Origin: Monocercomonoides exilis
Taxonomy: Eukaryota > Preaxostyla > Oxymonadida > Polymastigidae
Assembly (NCBI GenBank): GCA_001643675.2
Contig: LSRY02000025.1
Location: forward strand, 808,001 to 872,000
DNA length: 64,000 bases
Direction: 5' to 3'
In this document: positions 35,530-46,490 of the stretch, piece by piece
Layout of the letters: every line of letters starts with the position of its first letter
How positions within the stretch are numbered: the first letter of the stretch is position 1
The notes under the pieces: generated by a model
What the model saw: the letters and a program-made list of their open reading frames with translations, nothing else
Database searches by the model: none
What the model was told of the DNA's origin: nothing
Program-made: the position numbers and the translations under genes

Positions 35530-36829
35530 AGAAAAAATGAGCGATTGTTGTTTGATTTAATTAAATAGTTGTTTTAAGGATCTGAGAAATAAGAAAAGCA
35601 AACAAACTAGCTTGAATTTTGAATATTATTTGATGCATTTACTTTTCATTGACATTTTTTTTATTTCTTTTTGAATAATTTATCACTTCATTTTTGTGAA
35701 ATATACGAATTGAACAGTGAATTCTATCCAAATGTATTGAACAAAAATGCATTTATTTGAGATCTTCAAAACATTCGAAAACTGTGATAGTGAAAAGAAA
35801 AATACGTATCAACAATCAGGTGAGTTTGTTGGGAATAATCAATGCTGAACCATGTCACTCTTTTTTCTTTTTCTGATTCCATCACCTATGTATTTTGATA
35901 AAATTCACTTTAAAATACATAATCAGAGTTTTCACAAGTAAAAAGAGTTTTTTTTTTTTTTTTTTTTTTTCCTGCAACAATCGATATTCACCAGATTTGA
36001 AAATATCCTCTATCATATGGGCGATTATTTTAGAAATCATTTTTTCTTTGAAAAATTTCAGTTTTCATTTTTTGTTATGACTTTATGTCAACGAACACAG
36101 AGAAGAAATAACTTCAACACAAATGGGTATTTTTTTTTGAAAAGTCACAAAATTTTAATTGATCTGAAAATCAGATCACAAATGATCAGAAAATGATGAT
36201 CATTCCGTTCCCATCATGTATTGTCATTTATTTCAATTTGTGGCTTATTTGACTAATTATAAAGTATTAAGTTTCAATTTAACTCATTTCATATAAACTT
36301 TTAGTTTAATTGTTGTATATGTATAAGTTCATATTCTTTTAGTTGTTATTCATAATGAACAATAAATTGCAATAATTTTCAACTATTTCATTTCATACGT
36401 TTTTATATATGTCTTATTTTATTGTTTATTAACTAACTCCTTTTTCATATTATTCAATTTCCAATAAAATAATGATAATACATATTTTTTCTTGTTATTC
36501 TTTTTCATATTTATGATTTTGAAGAATACAATATTAAAAAGATTGAAATACACGAATTCATTCAAAGATGTGCGAATAGAACGTATATACATGTAAAAAA
36601 ATGCTTCAAACAATCTTTCCATTGAAGAGTTCTTGTATTATTCAACAAGTTCACTCTTATTTCTCATCTTTCAGTTTTAATGATGTTTCAGATGCTTTGA
36701 CATTAACAGCATTAAAAGTATCATCATCAAAAGAGTACGACATAAAAAGTTAATTAAAAATTATTGTGGAAAAAGCGGTTGGCGTGTTCACGTGGGAAAT
36801 GCAATTGTTACAGCAAAGGAACGTTTTAG
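35530..36829. other. AT-rich spacer with a composite dispersed repeat
   Basis: No gene is recognised. A T-tract of about 22 lies at 35949-35970. At 36016-36200 there is a composite repeat (ATATGGGCGATTATTTTAGA, then GGGTATTTTTTTTTGAAAAG and a GATCTGAAAATCAGATC palindrome) that recurs inverted at 41830-42030. The rest is AT-rich with short spurious frames. Confidence 0.5.
36016..36200 (+). repeat. Composite dispersed repeat, copy 1
   Basis: Module one (CATATGGGCGATTATTTTAG) resembles the end of the 1077-1341 element. Module two (AATGGGTATTTTTTTTTGAA, then AAGTCAC and the palindrome GATCTGAAAATCAGATC) follows about 105 bases later. The same two modules occur in the same relative order on the minus strand at 41830-42030. 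Confidence 0.5.
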
Positions 36830-39800
36830 TGTGATGGGCTGTGCTGCTTAGGGTGTTGTGTATTCCACCGATGCTGCGATATCGGTGATGTTTTCGGTTT
36901 CGCTGATGGCTCTGCATCCTTCGCTTGCAGCGTCGATGGGAACGAAGTCGGGGAGGAAGTGAATGCGTTCACGTCGATCTACGATCTGTTTGACCCATCG
37001 AAGCAGCCGTCAAAGATAGAGCTGCTGGTGTCACGATCGCAACAGTCGAGGCGCGTGGAAGTTAAGCTGGTCAACAAAATGGGGAAGCGAATGGTTGCAG
37101 TGTGTGAAGTGGGGGAGATTGTGGAGAAGGGGCTGTCGGAGGTTGGGCTGAGGACGGAGGATGTGGTTCTGTCTCCAGCAGCGATTGCGCTGGCAATGCT
37201 GGAGAAGCGCGAAGAAGCAGAGGAAGCAAAAGAAAAAAAGAAAAAGAAAAAAAGAAGGAAAAAAAGTTTGCTGGAGAGAAGAAGATGAATAAAAAGGAAA
37301 AGTATGAAAAGGTGAAGCAGGAGATAAAGAAGAAGTATTTGGAGTTTCACATGAAGCTGCAAAAGATCATGGAAGATGAGAGGATTTTGAAGCTGATAAA
37401 CAAGCTGGAGGAGCGGCTGCAGGAGAAGGATAAGATCATATCGATGCAGGAGAGGAAGATTCTGCAGCTGAATGAGAAGTCTAACTCAGAAGAAAGGAGG
37501 TGAAGGAGGTGAATGAGGCGAAGGGACAGTTGGTGGCCACGAAGGAGAAGGCGGGGCTGATTGGTGTAAGGATTGAGAAGGAGAAGAAAGGCTGTTCTTT
37601 TCAGGGCGAAGTGGTGAGTATGGATGGCAAGCAGTAACTGATGTATCGGCTGTAACAATTGACACATCTCCTTCATTACTTTGTGCGTATAATGGGGTGG
37701 TTCCATCTTTGATTTCCTTGAATCTACTGTTGGGGCTGTGCGAAAACTGCCAGGAGAAGTTAACAGAGATCAACAAAAATGGAAGTGCTGTGATTCTTGG
37801 GCCAGACCTGAATGGGAAGGTTGCTGTTGCGAAAGTGGCGAGCGGGGTGAGTGTTGTGGGAGAAGCAAACAGCGGAGGTGGAGGTGGTGGTGGAAGAGAA
37901 GATGCAACGGTGCAGCAGAAGATGAACAAGATGGAGAAGGAAACGAAGATGCTGATTGCGCTGTCGAAAGTGCAGTAGCAGACGTTAAGCGAGCAGAAGG
38001 AGCTGTTCAAGGAGATGATTTAGAATCAGAAGACAACGCTTGCGTAATAGAAGAAGGATTAGAAGAAAATGAAGGCGTCGTATGAAGAGACGGTGCTGCG
38101 CCTGGTTGGGTAGGTGAATGAGCTGGATGAGCAGGTTGGGTTTGGGGACTTTGGAGGTGGCAAAGAAGGCGGGGCAGAGGAGAAAGATGAGAAGGAGAAG
38201 GATGCGGAGAGGAGGAGGAAGAACGAAAGTTGAGGCGGAAAATACGATGAAGCTGAGGAAGATGAAAAGGGAGAAGAAATAGATGAGAGCTAGCCGCATG
38301 GGTTTCATCCATCGCAGTGTAAAGATCTAATGAAAGAGTGAAAGGACTGGATGCTCGCTGTTGTTCCAAATTGTGAAGAAAAAGGGGTAGGGAAGGCGAT
38401 TATGTGCAGCGGCTGTACATGCTTCTTGAGCAGACAACAGACAGCCGAGACCGGGAAGAGTCGGAGTGGCCAGTGACTTCGCGTGGTGGAACGGGGCAGG
38501 GTTGTCTGTGGCAAGCGGGGCGCCTTTGCCAAATGGGAAGACAGAGATGAAGCGGCTGATGAGCACGGTGTCAGGTGTGCTGGGGCAAGTGGCGTACGAA
38601 ATGGTTTATGCGCTTCGGATGTCGCACATATATTAGTCGTCTATTCCGATTCAGCGGAGTCAGCAGTAGCTAAAGACAGGACTGCGATAGATGCTGGCGT
38701 GGACGCTGTCAACGATCCAGGGAATATAAAGAGAAGATATTAGCAGATTTGAGAAATGGCAGCTCTGGGTGGGAAGATGGGGTGCTTCCAAGTCAGTTGT
38801 TTTGGGGATATTTTGTGTATGCGGCTGGGGGAGAAGCACGCGGTGCAGAAGAAGAGCGAGGCGGCGCTGTGTGCGATGGTGTGCGAAGTGGAGCTGTTCT
38901 GGAAGGACTTTGCGAAGATGCGGTTGTTTGGTAGAATGTGCCGGAGGAGTTTCCTGGATGCGAGCTGTATGACTTCCTGTACTGCAACACTGTGCTGTTT
39001 GAAGGTGACCAGCAGCAGTTGTGGATGAAAGAGAAAGAGGACTTCTTGACTATGTCGTTACGGATGTGTCGGATGTGTATCAACATTGTGCTTGAAGGGG
39101 AATTGGGGAAGAAGATAAAGTTGTTTCTCGGGGAGTTGGAAGAAATTAAGTCGGATAATGGGGAGGCAGAAGCGTATGTGTTTCTTGGATTGTTGCTGAA
39201 CTTCTGAGAAAGAAGCTGCGAGGTTGAAAGAGGCGATGAATGCGCAGTCAGATGCGATATGCAGTGAAGATCCACTGATTTCATCATCTTCAGCAACATC
39301 ATCGTCAATGGGTGTGGCTTGTTGAGGCAATGCAAACGATGAAGTGGAGTCTCTTCCGCATGTGCAATCCACAGACGCTATTTGCGCTGTCCCTGAGGAT
39401 CTTCGAAGACGCTTGCTGGCTGTTTTGATGCTGTCTGCCATATTAAGTGTCGGTGCTGTGGGCATAAGAGGACAACGACTTTATCAAGCTGTACCAGCAG
39501 CAGCCGGACGTGTGTGATGCTGCTAACCGACGAGAGCCTCTATCATAGTCTGAGAACGTTGCGGTTGAAAAGACTGTGAGCTGTCACTTTGCACTGCGGA
39601 AGCAAACACCTGACGAATAGATGCGGGCGCTTTCGTTGGTGTCGGCTGGGACGTGGGTTAAGGTTGTGCTGAGGTGGAGTGTGGAGAGTGTGCAGCCGGA
39701 GATGTGGAAGAAAGAAGGGCTATGAGCGCTGTTCCGGATGGTTCTGCTGCTTGTGAAGGATTTTGTTGAGCTGTAGCTGTGGAGGGAATGATGTGGAAGG

Positions 39801-39870
39801 GGCGATCTGCATTTGGCTGCCGCTTGGGGAAGTGTATTGCATGGAGCCGTTTCACAAGGCTATTGAATGG
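36830..39870 (+). pseudogene. Decayed coiled-coil protein gene
   Basis: This stretch is richer in GC than its surroundings and has coding-like pieces on the + strand in shifting frames. One piece ends in a Lys/Glu coiled coil (about 36850-37288, DLFDPSKQPSKIELL and KREEAEEAKEKKKK). Others are MNKKEKYEKVKQEIKKKY at 37285-37503, NEAKGQLVATKEKAGLIG just after it, LCENCQEKLTEINKNGSA at 37730-37978, and FPGCELYDFLYCNTV to about 39207. They are separated by stops and frame changes and by patches that look inserted. The family is not recognised. Some gaps might be introns, but the number of in-frame stops argues for a dead gene. Confidence 0.45.
37612..37715 (-). other. Possible antisense ankyrin-like insertion in the decayed gene
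   Basis: On the minus strand this patch reads KDGTTPLYAQSNEGDVSIV, which resembles an ankyrin-repeat helix pair (G-TPL-A---G---IV). It interrupts the + strand coiled-coil remnant exactly where that frame is lost. It is only one repeat long, so chance similarity is possible. Confidence 0.25.
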
Positions 39871-40424
39871 CAGAAAAAGAAAGGAGGAGTCAATAAATTG
39901 TAATGCATCATCTTCTTTTCCTTCCTTTTTTACCTTCCTCCTCCTCCTCTTCTTCTTCTTCTTCTTCGTCTTCAACTTCTTCTACGTTTTCTCCTTTCCT
40001 TCCAGCTATGCCATCTTCAACTTCTTCTTCTCGTTCTTCTTCTTCTCCATTTAACTCTTCTTCTTCTTCTTCTTCTTCTCATTCGCTATCACACCTTTCC
40101 TTCTCTCCCCCTACTTTCTCTGATTCTCATCCTTTCCCGCCTCCTCCACGCTTTGCACTCGACATGGCACATTCTCCCTTATCTTCGCACATCCACCCTC
40201 CGCCTGCCTCATTTAACAAACAAACAGAACACGGCTCAGCAAGTTCCTCACATTTTTCTCATTTGTCTTTTTCTCCTCTTCCTCCTCTTTCTTTTTCTTC
40301 TTTTTCTTCCTCTTCTTCCTCTTTTTTCTTATTGTGTTAATTATCTTTCAAAAATTATTTTGAAAAAATGATAATATAATTAACATAGAGAATGCAACAT
40401 TTATTCATTTTCTATTATATTTCT
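39871..40424. other. TCT/CTT low-complexity tract
   Basis: From about 39905 to 40340 the + strand is dominated by TCT, TCC and CTT triplets and is open for 146 codons of mostly Ser/Pro. No domain is visible and the 5' context is a decayed gene, so it is treated as simple-sequence DNA rather than a gene. An AT-rich stretch follows up to the receptor remnant. Confidence 0.45.
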
Positions 40425-41378
40425 TTAAAAAAACGCTCGAAAAGAAGAAGTTGTTGAAATTGAAGAGGGCGAAGTCGAAGGTGAATGAAAAGTGGCGGGA
40501 GAAGCAAAAAGAGAAGAGGCTCCTTTTGAATTCCTCGAGGAGTTCTTGAATGAGGAGCTTCTTTCCAAAACACTTCCCGAAGTTGAGCTACCAATCGAAA
40601 TGATACAACCTCCAGACAGCTTCACTCCATCAGCAGATATTCCATTGTGTGCAACGCTTCCACAGTTGCCAATCTCAAATACATTGGTTGTTGCTTCAAT
40701 CTGTTCCAGTTTCACATTTATAATATTTATCTCATCTCCATTTAACAGAAACGAAGACTTCTTGAATGAAAGGAACGATACTGAGCAGTTGTCAACATGA
40801 AGAATTCCATTTTCGATGCTCAACAATGTTGAATTGAGAACAACAGATTCAATGTTTTCTGATTCCCCAACCGGAGAAAAATAAACAGATGAAAGGGAAA
40901 GTTGTCCACTTGTTTCATGAATAATAGAACTGCCCAAATACGTAAACAACTGACCAAAGTTGAATTTCAATCTTTCAATACGAACTTTTTCTGAGGTTGT
41001 GAAAAGACTTCCCTCTTTACCAACAATTGTTGAGTTCAGATACACCAAAGCAGCTGAGGGAATTTCCAATGAGTGAATGCTAACATTCTGCACGCTGCAT
41101 TCTCTGTTGATGATTGTTTCCTCTGATATCAACATCTGTGAGTATAGAGATGGAATAATGTGTTGAATTCCAACATTCAGCGATTGGCAAGGAACACTGA
41201 ACTCCCCACATTGCTTGCTATCTCCATGATTATCTGCAACAGAAGAAACAAATATCGTCTCGCTCTGGTTTTTCACAACACTCAACAAAAGATCTTCTTC
41301 CCCCACAAACAAATCTGTTGAACATCCCCACATTGCCAGCTCCAAAACAAACAGTGCTTTGAAATATGCAGCAAACAT
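40425..41378 (-). pseudogene. Truncated receptor-family fragment (third copy, inverted)
   Basis: A minus-strand frame of 317 codons aligns to the middle of receptors A and B: LAMWGCSTDLFVGEEDLLL, QSETIFVSSVADNHGDSKQC, the CGEFSVPC module, then SSLYSQ/VLNSTLLSIE/VDNCSVSFLS-like beta-helix strands. It matches roughly A nt 7840-8720. It is clearly more diverged than A is from B and its GC content is lower. It lacks the signal peptide, the upstream modules, the TM helix and the pseudokinase tail, and it ends in a Ser-rich stretch at the border of a simple-sequence tract. It is probably a dead fragment, although the frame itself has stayed open. Confidence 0.75.
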
Positions 41379-41829
41379 GTAAATCTGAAAAAAAATTCAT
41401 TTTTCTATAATTAAATTTTGTATTCTTTAAAAAGATAGATGAAAACTGTTTGATTTGCACACTTTTCATCTTAATCAAAGTTGTGGGGGTAATCTTTGTA
41501 TAAATTAAAATTCTTGGAACATTCTGTGACACGAAAAATTATAATCAAATGAGAATTCGAATTAACATTGAAAATCAAGTTTATCAGGGAAAACAATCGA
41601 AGAATACCTTGTTTATTTCAGAAATCCACAATTATGAAACTATTCATGCTAATAAAACCTTTTCACTTTGAAATACTGAAATTTTTATATTGATCAAAAT
41701 GAATGATATATAATACTTTGATCCAAATTGTTTTTTTCCGAAAAAAAGTTTGTTATGAATCAACAAATATGATTGTGAAAGATATATTTTTTCATTTGTA
41801 TTATGGAAACGGAGTGTTTTATAATTAAC

Positions 41830-42030
41830 TTCCATGGGTCAGATTTCTGATCTGTGGTGACTTTTCATAAAAAAATACCCAAATCATTTCTGTCTTTCTT
41901 TCACATCAAAGGATGTATTTTGATTCAACAAAATAAACAAAACATTTCTATAATAATCCTTTTCTCGAATTCATAAAATTCTCATTATTGTGCACGCCCC
42001 GAAAAAAGCAATGATTTCAAATAATCACAA
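41830..42030 (-). repeat. Composite dispersed repeat, copy 2 (inverted)
   Basis: Reverse-complemented, it gives GTGATTATTTGAAATCATTG, then GGGTATTTTTTTATGAAAAG and a GATCAGAAATCTGA half-palindrome. That is the module order of 36016-36200 on the opposite strand. The CCCCGAAAAAAG next to the first module also matches the sequence inside the right arm of the 1077-1341 element. Confidence 0.5.
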
Positions 42031-42264
42031 AATAGATAATTAAAATAAAATAAAAATATTTGACACATATTTGTGTAATTCTTTTTGTTGAGTTGTGAAC
42101 GTTAAATACCCTTGGTGAAAAAATAGGTGGTTCTGGACTTTAAATTGGTGCTGTTTTTGATAACATTTATATCCACTTAATGTTTTTCGAACATTTTGGT
42201 AAACATTTTGCAGGATAATGAAGAATTTCAATGATTGAATTAAACAAATGATAAAACAAATGTG

Positions 42265-42532
42265 ACAAAATATTTGACTTCATGAATTTTCATTGAAAAA
42301 TTATGCATTTCTGATGAACTTTTTGTGATCAAAGTACACAATTAAAATGTGTCCATTTTTTGACATTATTGAAATGTTGGAAAACTTTTTTTTTTCAACT
42401 ATGCTTTTTTTCGGAGATGAAAATCAAATTTTTTTCGAAATCTGACAATGAGAAATAAAGTTATAAGAAAAGCTATTTTTCAATGCCTGGTGCAAAAAAT
42501 GCTTGAAAGTCAATATTTTTCCCCATATTCAT
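42265..42532 (+). repeat. 277-bp-type dispersed repeat, single copy
   Basis: It shares an ordered set of blocks with the tandem pair at 60059-60607: TTCATTGAAAAATTATGCA, CATTTTTTGACATT, GAAATGTTGGAAAACTTT, GATGAAAATCAAATTT, and the terminal GCTTGAAAGTC...TTTTCCCC. Confidence 0.6.
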
Positions 42533-42724
42533 TTATGTTTTAGCTAAAACATTTGTTTTTGAAATGGCTTTGAAGAAATTTATCAAAAAAACACATAATC
42601 TCTATTCAATGACAAACAACCTTTGCAAAATCAACACACCGAAAAATTTCATGATTTCAAAAATATTAACCCATTACTACATCAATGATAGCTATTAACA
42701 TATAAGAAAATACAATTTATTATG

Positions 42725-42815
42725 AAATCTGAAAATGTTTAATAAAAGAAAGAGAAAAACAGAAATTTAATTCTTCATGCAAAAAAAAGCTTGAAAGTCT
42801 ATATTGTCCTACACA
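42725..42815 (+). repeat. 277-bp-type dispersed repeat, partial 3' end
   Basis: Retains only the terminal part: AAATCTGAAAATG and then TGCAAAAAAAAGCTTGAAAG followed by TCTATATTGTCC. It is truncated compared with the full unit. Confidence 0.4.
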
Positions 42816-43348
42816 TATACAACTCTATCTCAATTTTTCTGTTTCTTGCGTTGATCCATTAATCTAGCGAGAATTAAAAAAAATATTCCAAAGTCATTGC
42901 GTTTGTCTTTCACTGTGCACTCCACATTTAAGTTTGAATAAATTAATGTTCACGGTTTTCAAATCTGAGGTGGCAAACAAATATGAGGAAAATTTTTTGT
43001 ATGTTATGAATTGAAACGAACAATCGAGCAATTATTTAACCGAAGGAAATCCACACAACGTTGCCTCCTTCAATCATTCATAATGCATTTAATCGAAGTG
43101 TAGTTTTGTTCAATTATTTTTGGATAGTTCTTTTGAAACAGCCAGAACCATCATTTCTCACTTTTCCCACTCTATGAAACAGATTCATCTTTTATTGCTT
43201 GAGTATTACAAGCAAAAAACTTTTTGGAGGATAAGAGAGTAATTTGGAAAAGAATATTGAGACTTTTTTAGAAATGGATAAAATCGAAAAGAAAGAAATG
43301 AAACATTTCTCAGAAAATTTTCTGAAAATGATAGAAAAACAAAAACAA

Positions 43349-43616
43349 GGGGGGGAAAATATGGACTTTCAAGCTTTTTTTGCACAAAGCATGAAAAAAT
43401 AGAATCACTTATATCATTTTTATACGAAACCGGATTTCGTAATCTATTTGATTTTCATATCTGAAAACAAACATTATTGATATTACTGTATAATGTTTTG
43501 TGAGATCAAACGAATTTCAAAAAATGGACCCATTTATTTCAAATTTTTTGATCACAAAAAGATCATCAGAGACGCATAATTTTTCAATAAAAATGCCTGA
43601 AGTCAAATATTTTGAT
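43349..43616 (-). repeat. 277-bp-type dispersed repeat, inverted copy
   Basis: The + strand begins GGGGGGGAAAATATGGACTT and ends TAATTTTTCAATAAAAATGC then CTGAAGTCAAATATTTTG. It is the reverse complement of the unit seen at 42265-42532 and 60059-60607. Confidence 0.6.
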
Positions 43617-43760
43617 TTAATAAAATGTGCTGTTTCAATAAACGAGAAGATCTAATCATTTACAAGTGATAAAGGTGAAAGAAATATTGCTCTGAACAAA
43701 AATTCTGATTTTTGTTTTCTTTTCAAATTAATCAATTTTTCGATAACCTTTTCTCTTTAT

Positions 43761-43976
43761 TTTTTGTTCATACATAAAAAAAGTCAAAATAAAACAAAGA
43801 CCATATTTATCTTTTGTTCCATTCGACTGAACAGAAACAATAAGAGAAAGAAAATTGTGAAAATGTTTTTTCAAAAAAGTTTCAGTTTATCACACAAACC
43901 AAACAAAGAATTCAAAACATTTGCTGACTCACCTTTCCCCAAAAGAATGAATGAGCACAGGTTGCTGGTGTCAAAG

Positions 43977-44007
<31 letters not shown>

Positions 44008-44920
44008 TGATGAAGAAAAGCTATGATTTTCATCGCTCACAGAAGGAGCTGAAGATATTAAAGAGATTATTCAACTGCTTTTCAGAGGCAAAATAATTGG
44101 TGTTTCCACCAAAAGAACCATATCAGTCAAATTGAAATTTGATGAAAAACAATTGAAAGAAGATTATTCGAAAAATTCAGCTCTTCCATCTCAGTCAAAG
44201 CGGCTTTCGCTTTGCTCCATTTGATAAAAACAGAAAAAAAATATCTTCTCAATCCAATAAGTGTAATATTTCCTCTTTCTTTCTTCAATCTCTCTTTCTT
44301 CATCCACAAACAGCAGAATTCCAAATTGAAGCATACAAACAGGAAGAGATCCATTCAGAAGATGTGTTGTTGAATGTGCCAATGAATGAAGAAGGTGGAT
44401 TTTTGGAAACAACTTCATTTCAAAGCACGATGACAGAGAAACCACAAACAAGGCATCGGATCTTTTGGTGGGAAGAGAACACAAAGGCAATTGCGCTGGC
44501 AACCTGAGAAATGGAGAAAGAGGAATTGAAGATCCCAAGAAAAGTTATGATGAGGGATTTGAGGAGTTGTAATCACAGTGACTGCAATGAAGAAGAAGAG
44601 GATTTCCGAATGGAAGTTGATGGAACATGTGTCGAAGATGAAGATGTGAATGAGGAAAAATACACAACAATAAAACAAATATGAATGCAAATAAAAGAAA
44701 TTAAATTTAAAAAATGAATAATACAAATATTAAACCGGAAGAGGACGATTGCCATGATGAAAACTGAAACGAAAGGTTAAAAAAAAATTATTCGAAATTA
44801 GCTGCAACAAATTCAAGAAAAATTCAAGAAAAAAAAAGAAGAATAGGAAGAATAAAACTCTGATGAATATCTTGAAACAGTGGAGAAAATCATTTCTTGT
44901 TTGCTATTATTTCATGATTC
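43761..44920. other. Possible gene remnant and AAG microsatellite
   Basis: A run of about nine AAG triplets lies at 43975-44010. Between about 44325 and 44684 the + strand carries coding-like pieces in two frames (EEIHSEDVLLNVPMNEEGG... and EEEEDFRMEVDGTCVEDEDV) separated by stops. There is no family resemblance, no start and no clear splice pair. It could be a decayed gene; otherwise nothing is recognised. Confidence 0.3.
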
Positions 44921-46490
44921 TTAATGATGAATTAAATAATCGTTGAGATCATTTGATAGCCTCCAAATACCAGCAAAATAAAAATTTGATCGATAGAAGC
45001 TGATAACAATATCTTCATATCCTTCTTCTTCCATCTTCTCACGCAGCTTTCGATACAGCATCATTTTCTGCTTTGCCTTTTCACTTTCTTCCTTCGCCTT
45101 TCCATTCAGCCAGCTCCAGGCAAACCAAACAAACGAAGACAAGCTATTTTTCTTTTCCATTTTTCTGCTCAATATTCGAGAAAGCTTATAAAAAACTCTT
45201 CTGCCGAAAGTTAAAAGTTCATCATTAATTGTTGGCTGAAGCATTTCCTCCAAAATGAAATCGATAGCCTCTTCACATGGCAAATAATCCTCAGATTCTG
45301 CTTTTTTCAAAATGATATTATCCAAAAACAAATTGCTATTTTCATAGACTTTTCTGTGATTGCACTTCGCTGCTCTGCACAGATCTATGATGCATCTTGT
45401 CAATCTGACATATTCCTCATTCTGTATTTTGCCTAATCTACCAAAGACATCCAAAGCATCGAGCCATCTCTCCAAAATGATTCTTTCTTTCATTTCTTTG
45501 TCTTCTTTTCTCTTCCAATCCACACATTCTTTCAGAGCTTCCATTTCTCTTGCAGCTTCCCTCACAAAATGCAGCTCATTCACGATCACTTTTTTTAAAG
45601 TTTGATCTTCGTTAAATCTTTCAATCAAAAATTCCCAAGCCGATTGATAGGCAAGTCTTGTCAAGTTGTGATGTTCTTGATGACATTGAATAATCTCTGT
45701 AATCTTATTTAAATATAGCCTTTGTTTAACTTCCTTATGATGATGATAATAATAAAAATAAGAAAGAAGAAATGATACCAAAAATGAAACAGAAGTGAGC
45801 ACACAAAATCGCTATAAATGTTTCTCAAAGCCAACAAAGCCATTTCCACTTCTTTTTGTGTCTCTTCGTCTTCCTCTTTTTTCAATGCAACATCCAGAAG
45901 GCATCTCACACAAATACGAAATATTTTAGGCAAATAGTTGTAACTGAGTGAAAGATAGCATTCACAAAGATCAACCAGCAGATGCTCGTTCTTTTCTTCG
46001 TTTTTCTTTTCTTCTTCAATTATCATCTTTTCAATTCTGCTACTCAGCATGCCAAAATAAAAAGTATTGCTTCCCACATGTTTGGAGTGAGTGTAACATC
46101 CAAAATGCTTCATCAACACGGATACCTTACCAATAGATAGTTTCTTTTCATTTATCATTTTGCAAATTGCTCCAATCGGATTTGTTAATAAAATTTTTCT
46201 TGATTCTTCTTCATTCGTTTCATAAAGCATTTCATTCATCTCATCTATTTTCTGTTTTTGCCCTTCCTCATCGCAATATTCAAGTTCATGAAGCAATTCT
46301 TTAAAATAATAAAAATTACGAGAAATAGCAAGTTTGTTAAATATAAAAGAAACAACAAACTTGTGAACTTTTCTGTAAGATCTGATTTGAATTCTTCATA
46401 AACGCTTTCATCATTATCTTCTTCTTCCTCTTCCTTTTCTTCGTATTCCTTGTCTTCTTCAATGCAGTTAACTGGACTTATTCTGCTCAT
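44921..46490 (-). CDS. Lineage-type helical protein of unknown function
   Basis: Three exons: 46490-46361, 46298-45805 and 45733-44921. The introns are 62 and 71 nt (GTTTGT...TTAAAG and GTGTGC...CATAAG), and the total is 1,437 nt (478 residues). The start ATG gives MSRISPVNCIEEDKEY, followed by an acidic stretch (EEKEEEEEDNDESVYEE), then helical blocks LLTNPIGAICKMINEKKLS, VLMKHFGCYTHSKHVG, DLCECYLSLSYNYLP and CVRCLLDVALKKEEDEE. After intron 2 come YLNKITEIIQCHQEHHNLT, ARLAYQSAW-like and LEEMLQPTI blocks, and near the C-terminus KMEEEGYEDIVISFY. I recall closely similar sequences as a large multicopy family in Monocercomonoides; the helical periodicity suggests an ARM/HEAT-like solenoid. No catalytic motif, TM helix or signal peptide is seen. 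The function is unknown. Confidence 0.8.

Larger units (their letters stand above)
41379..43760. other. Repeat-rich AT spacer without genes
   Basis: About 2.4 kb with no supported coding exon. It holds several members of two dispersed repeat families: a composite repeat at 41830-42030, the 277-bp-type repeat at 42265-42532, a partial copy at 42725-42815, an inverted copy at 43349-43616, and a TIR-like end at 42635-42675. Confidence 0.6.

Noticed and set aside
39903-40340. Ser/Pro-rich 146-codon frame as a gene
   Set aside because: Simple-sequence TCT/CTT DNA beside a dead gene, with no domain, splice signal or family similarity.
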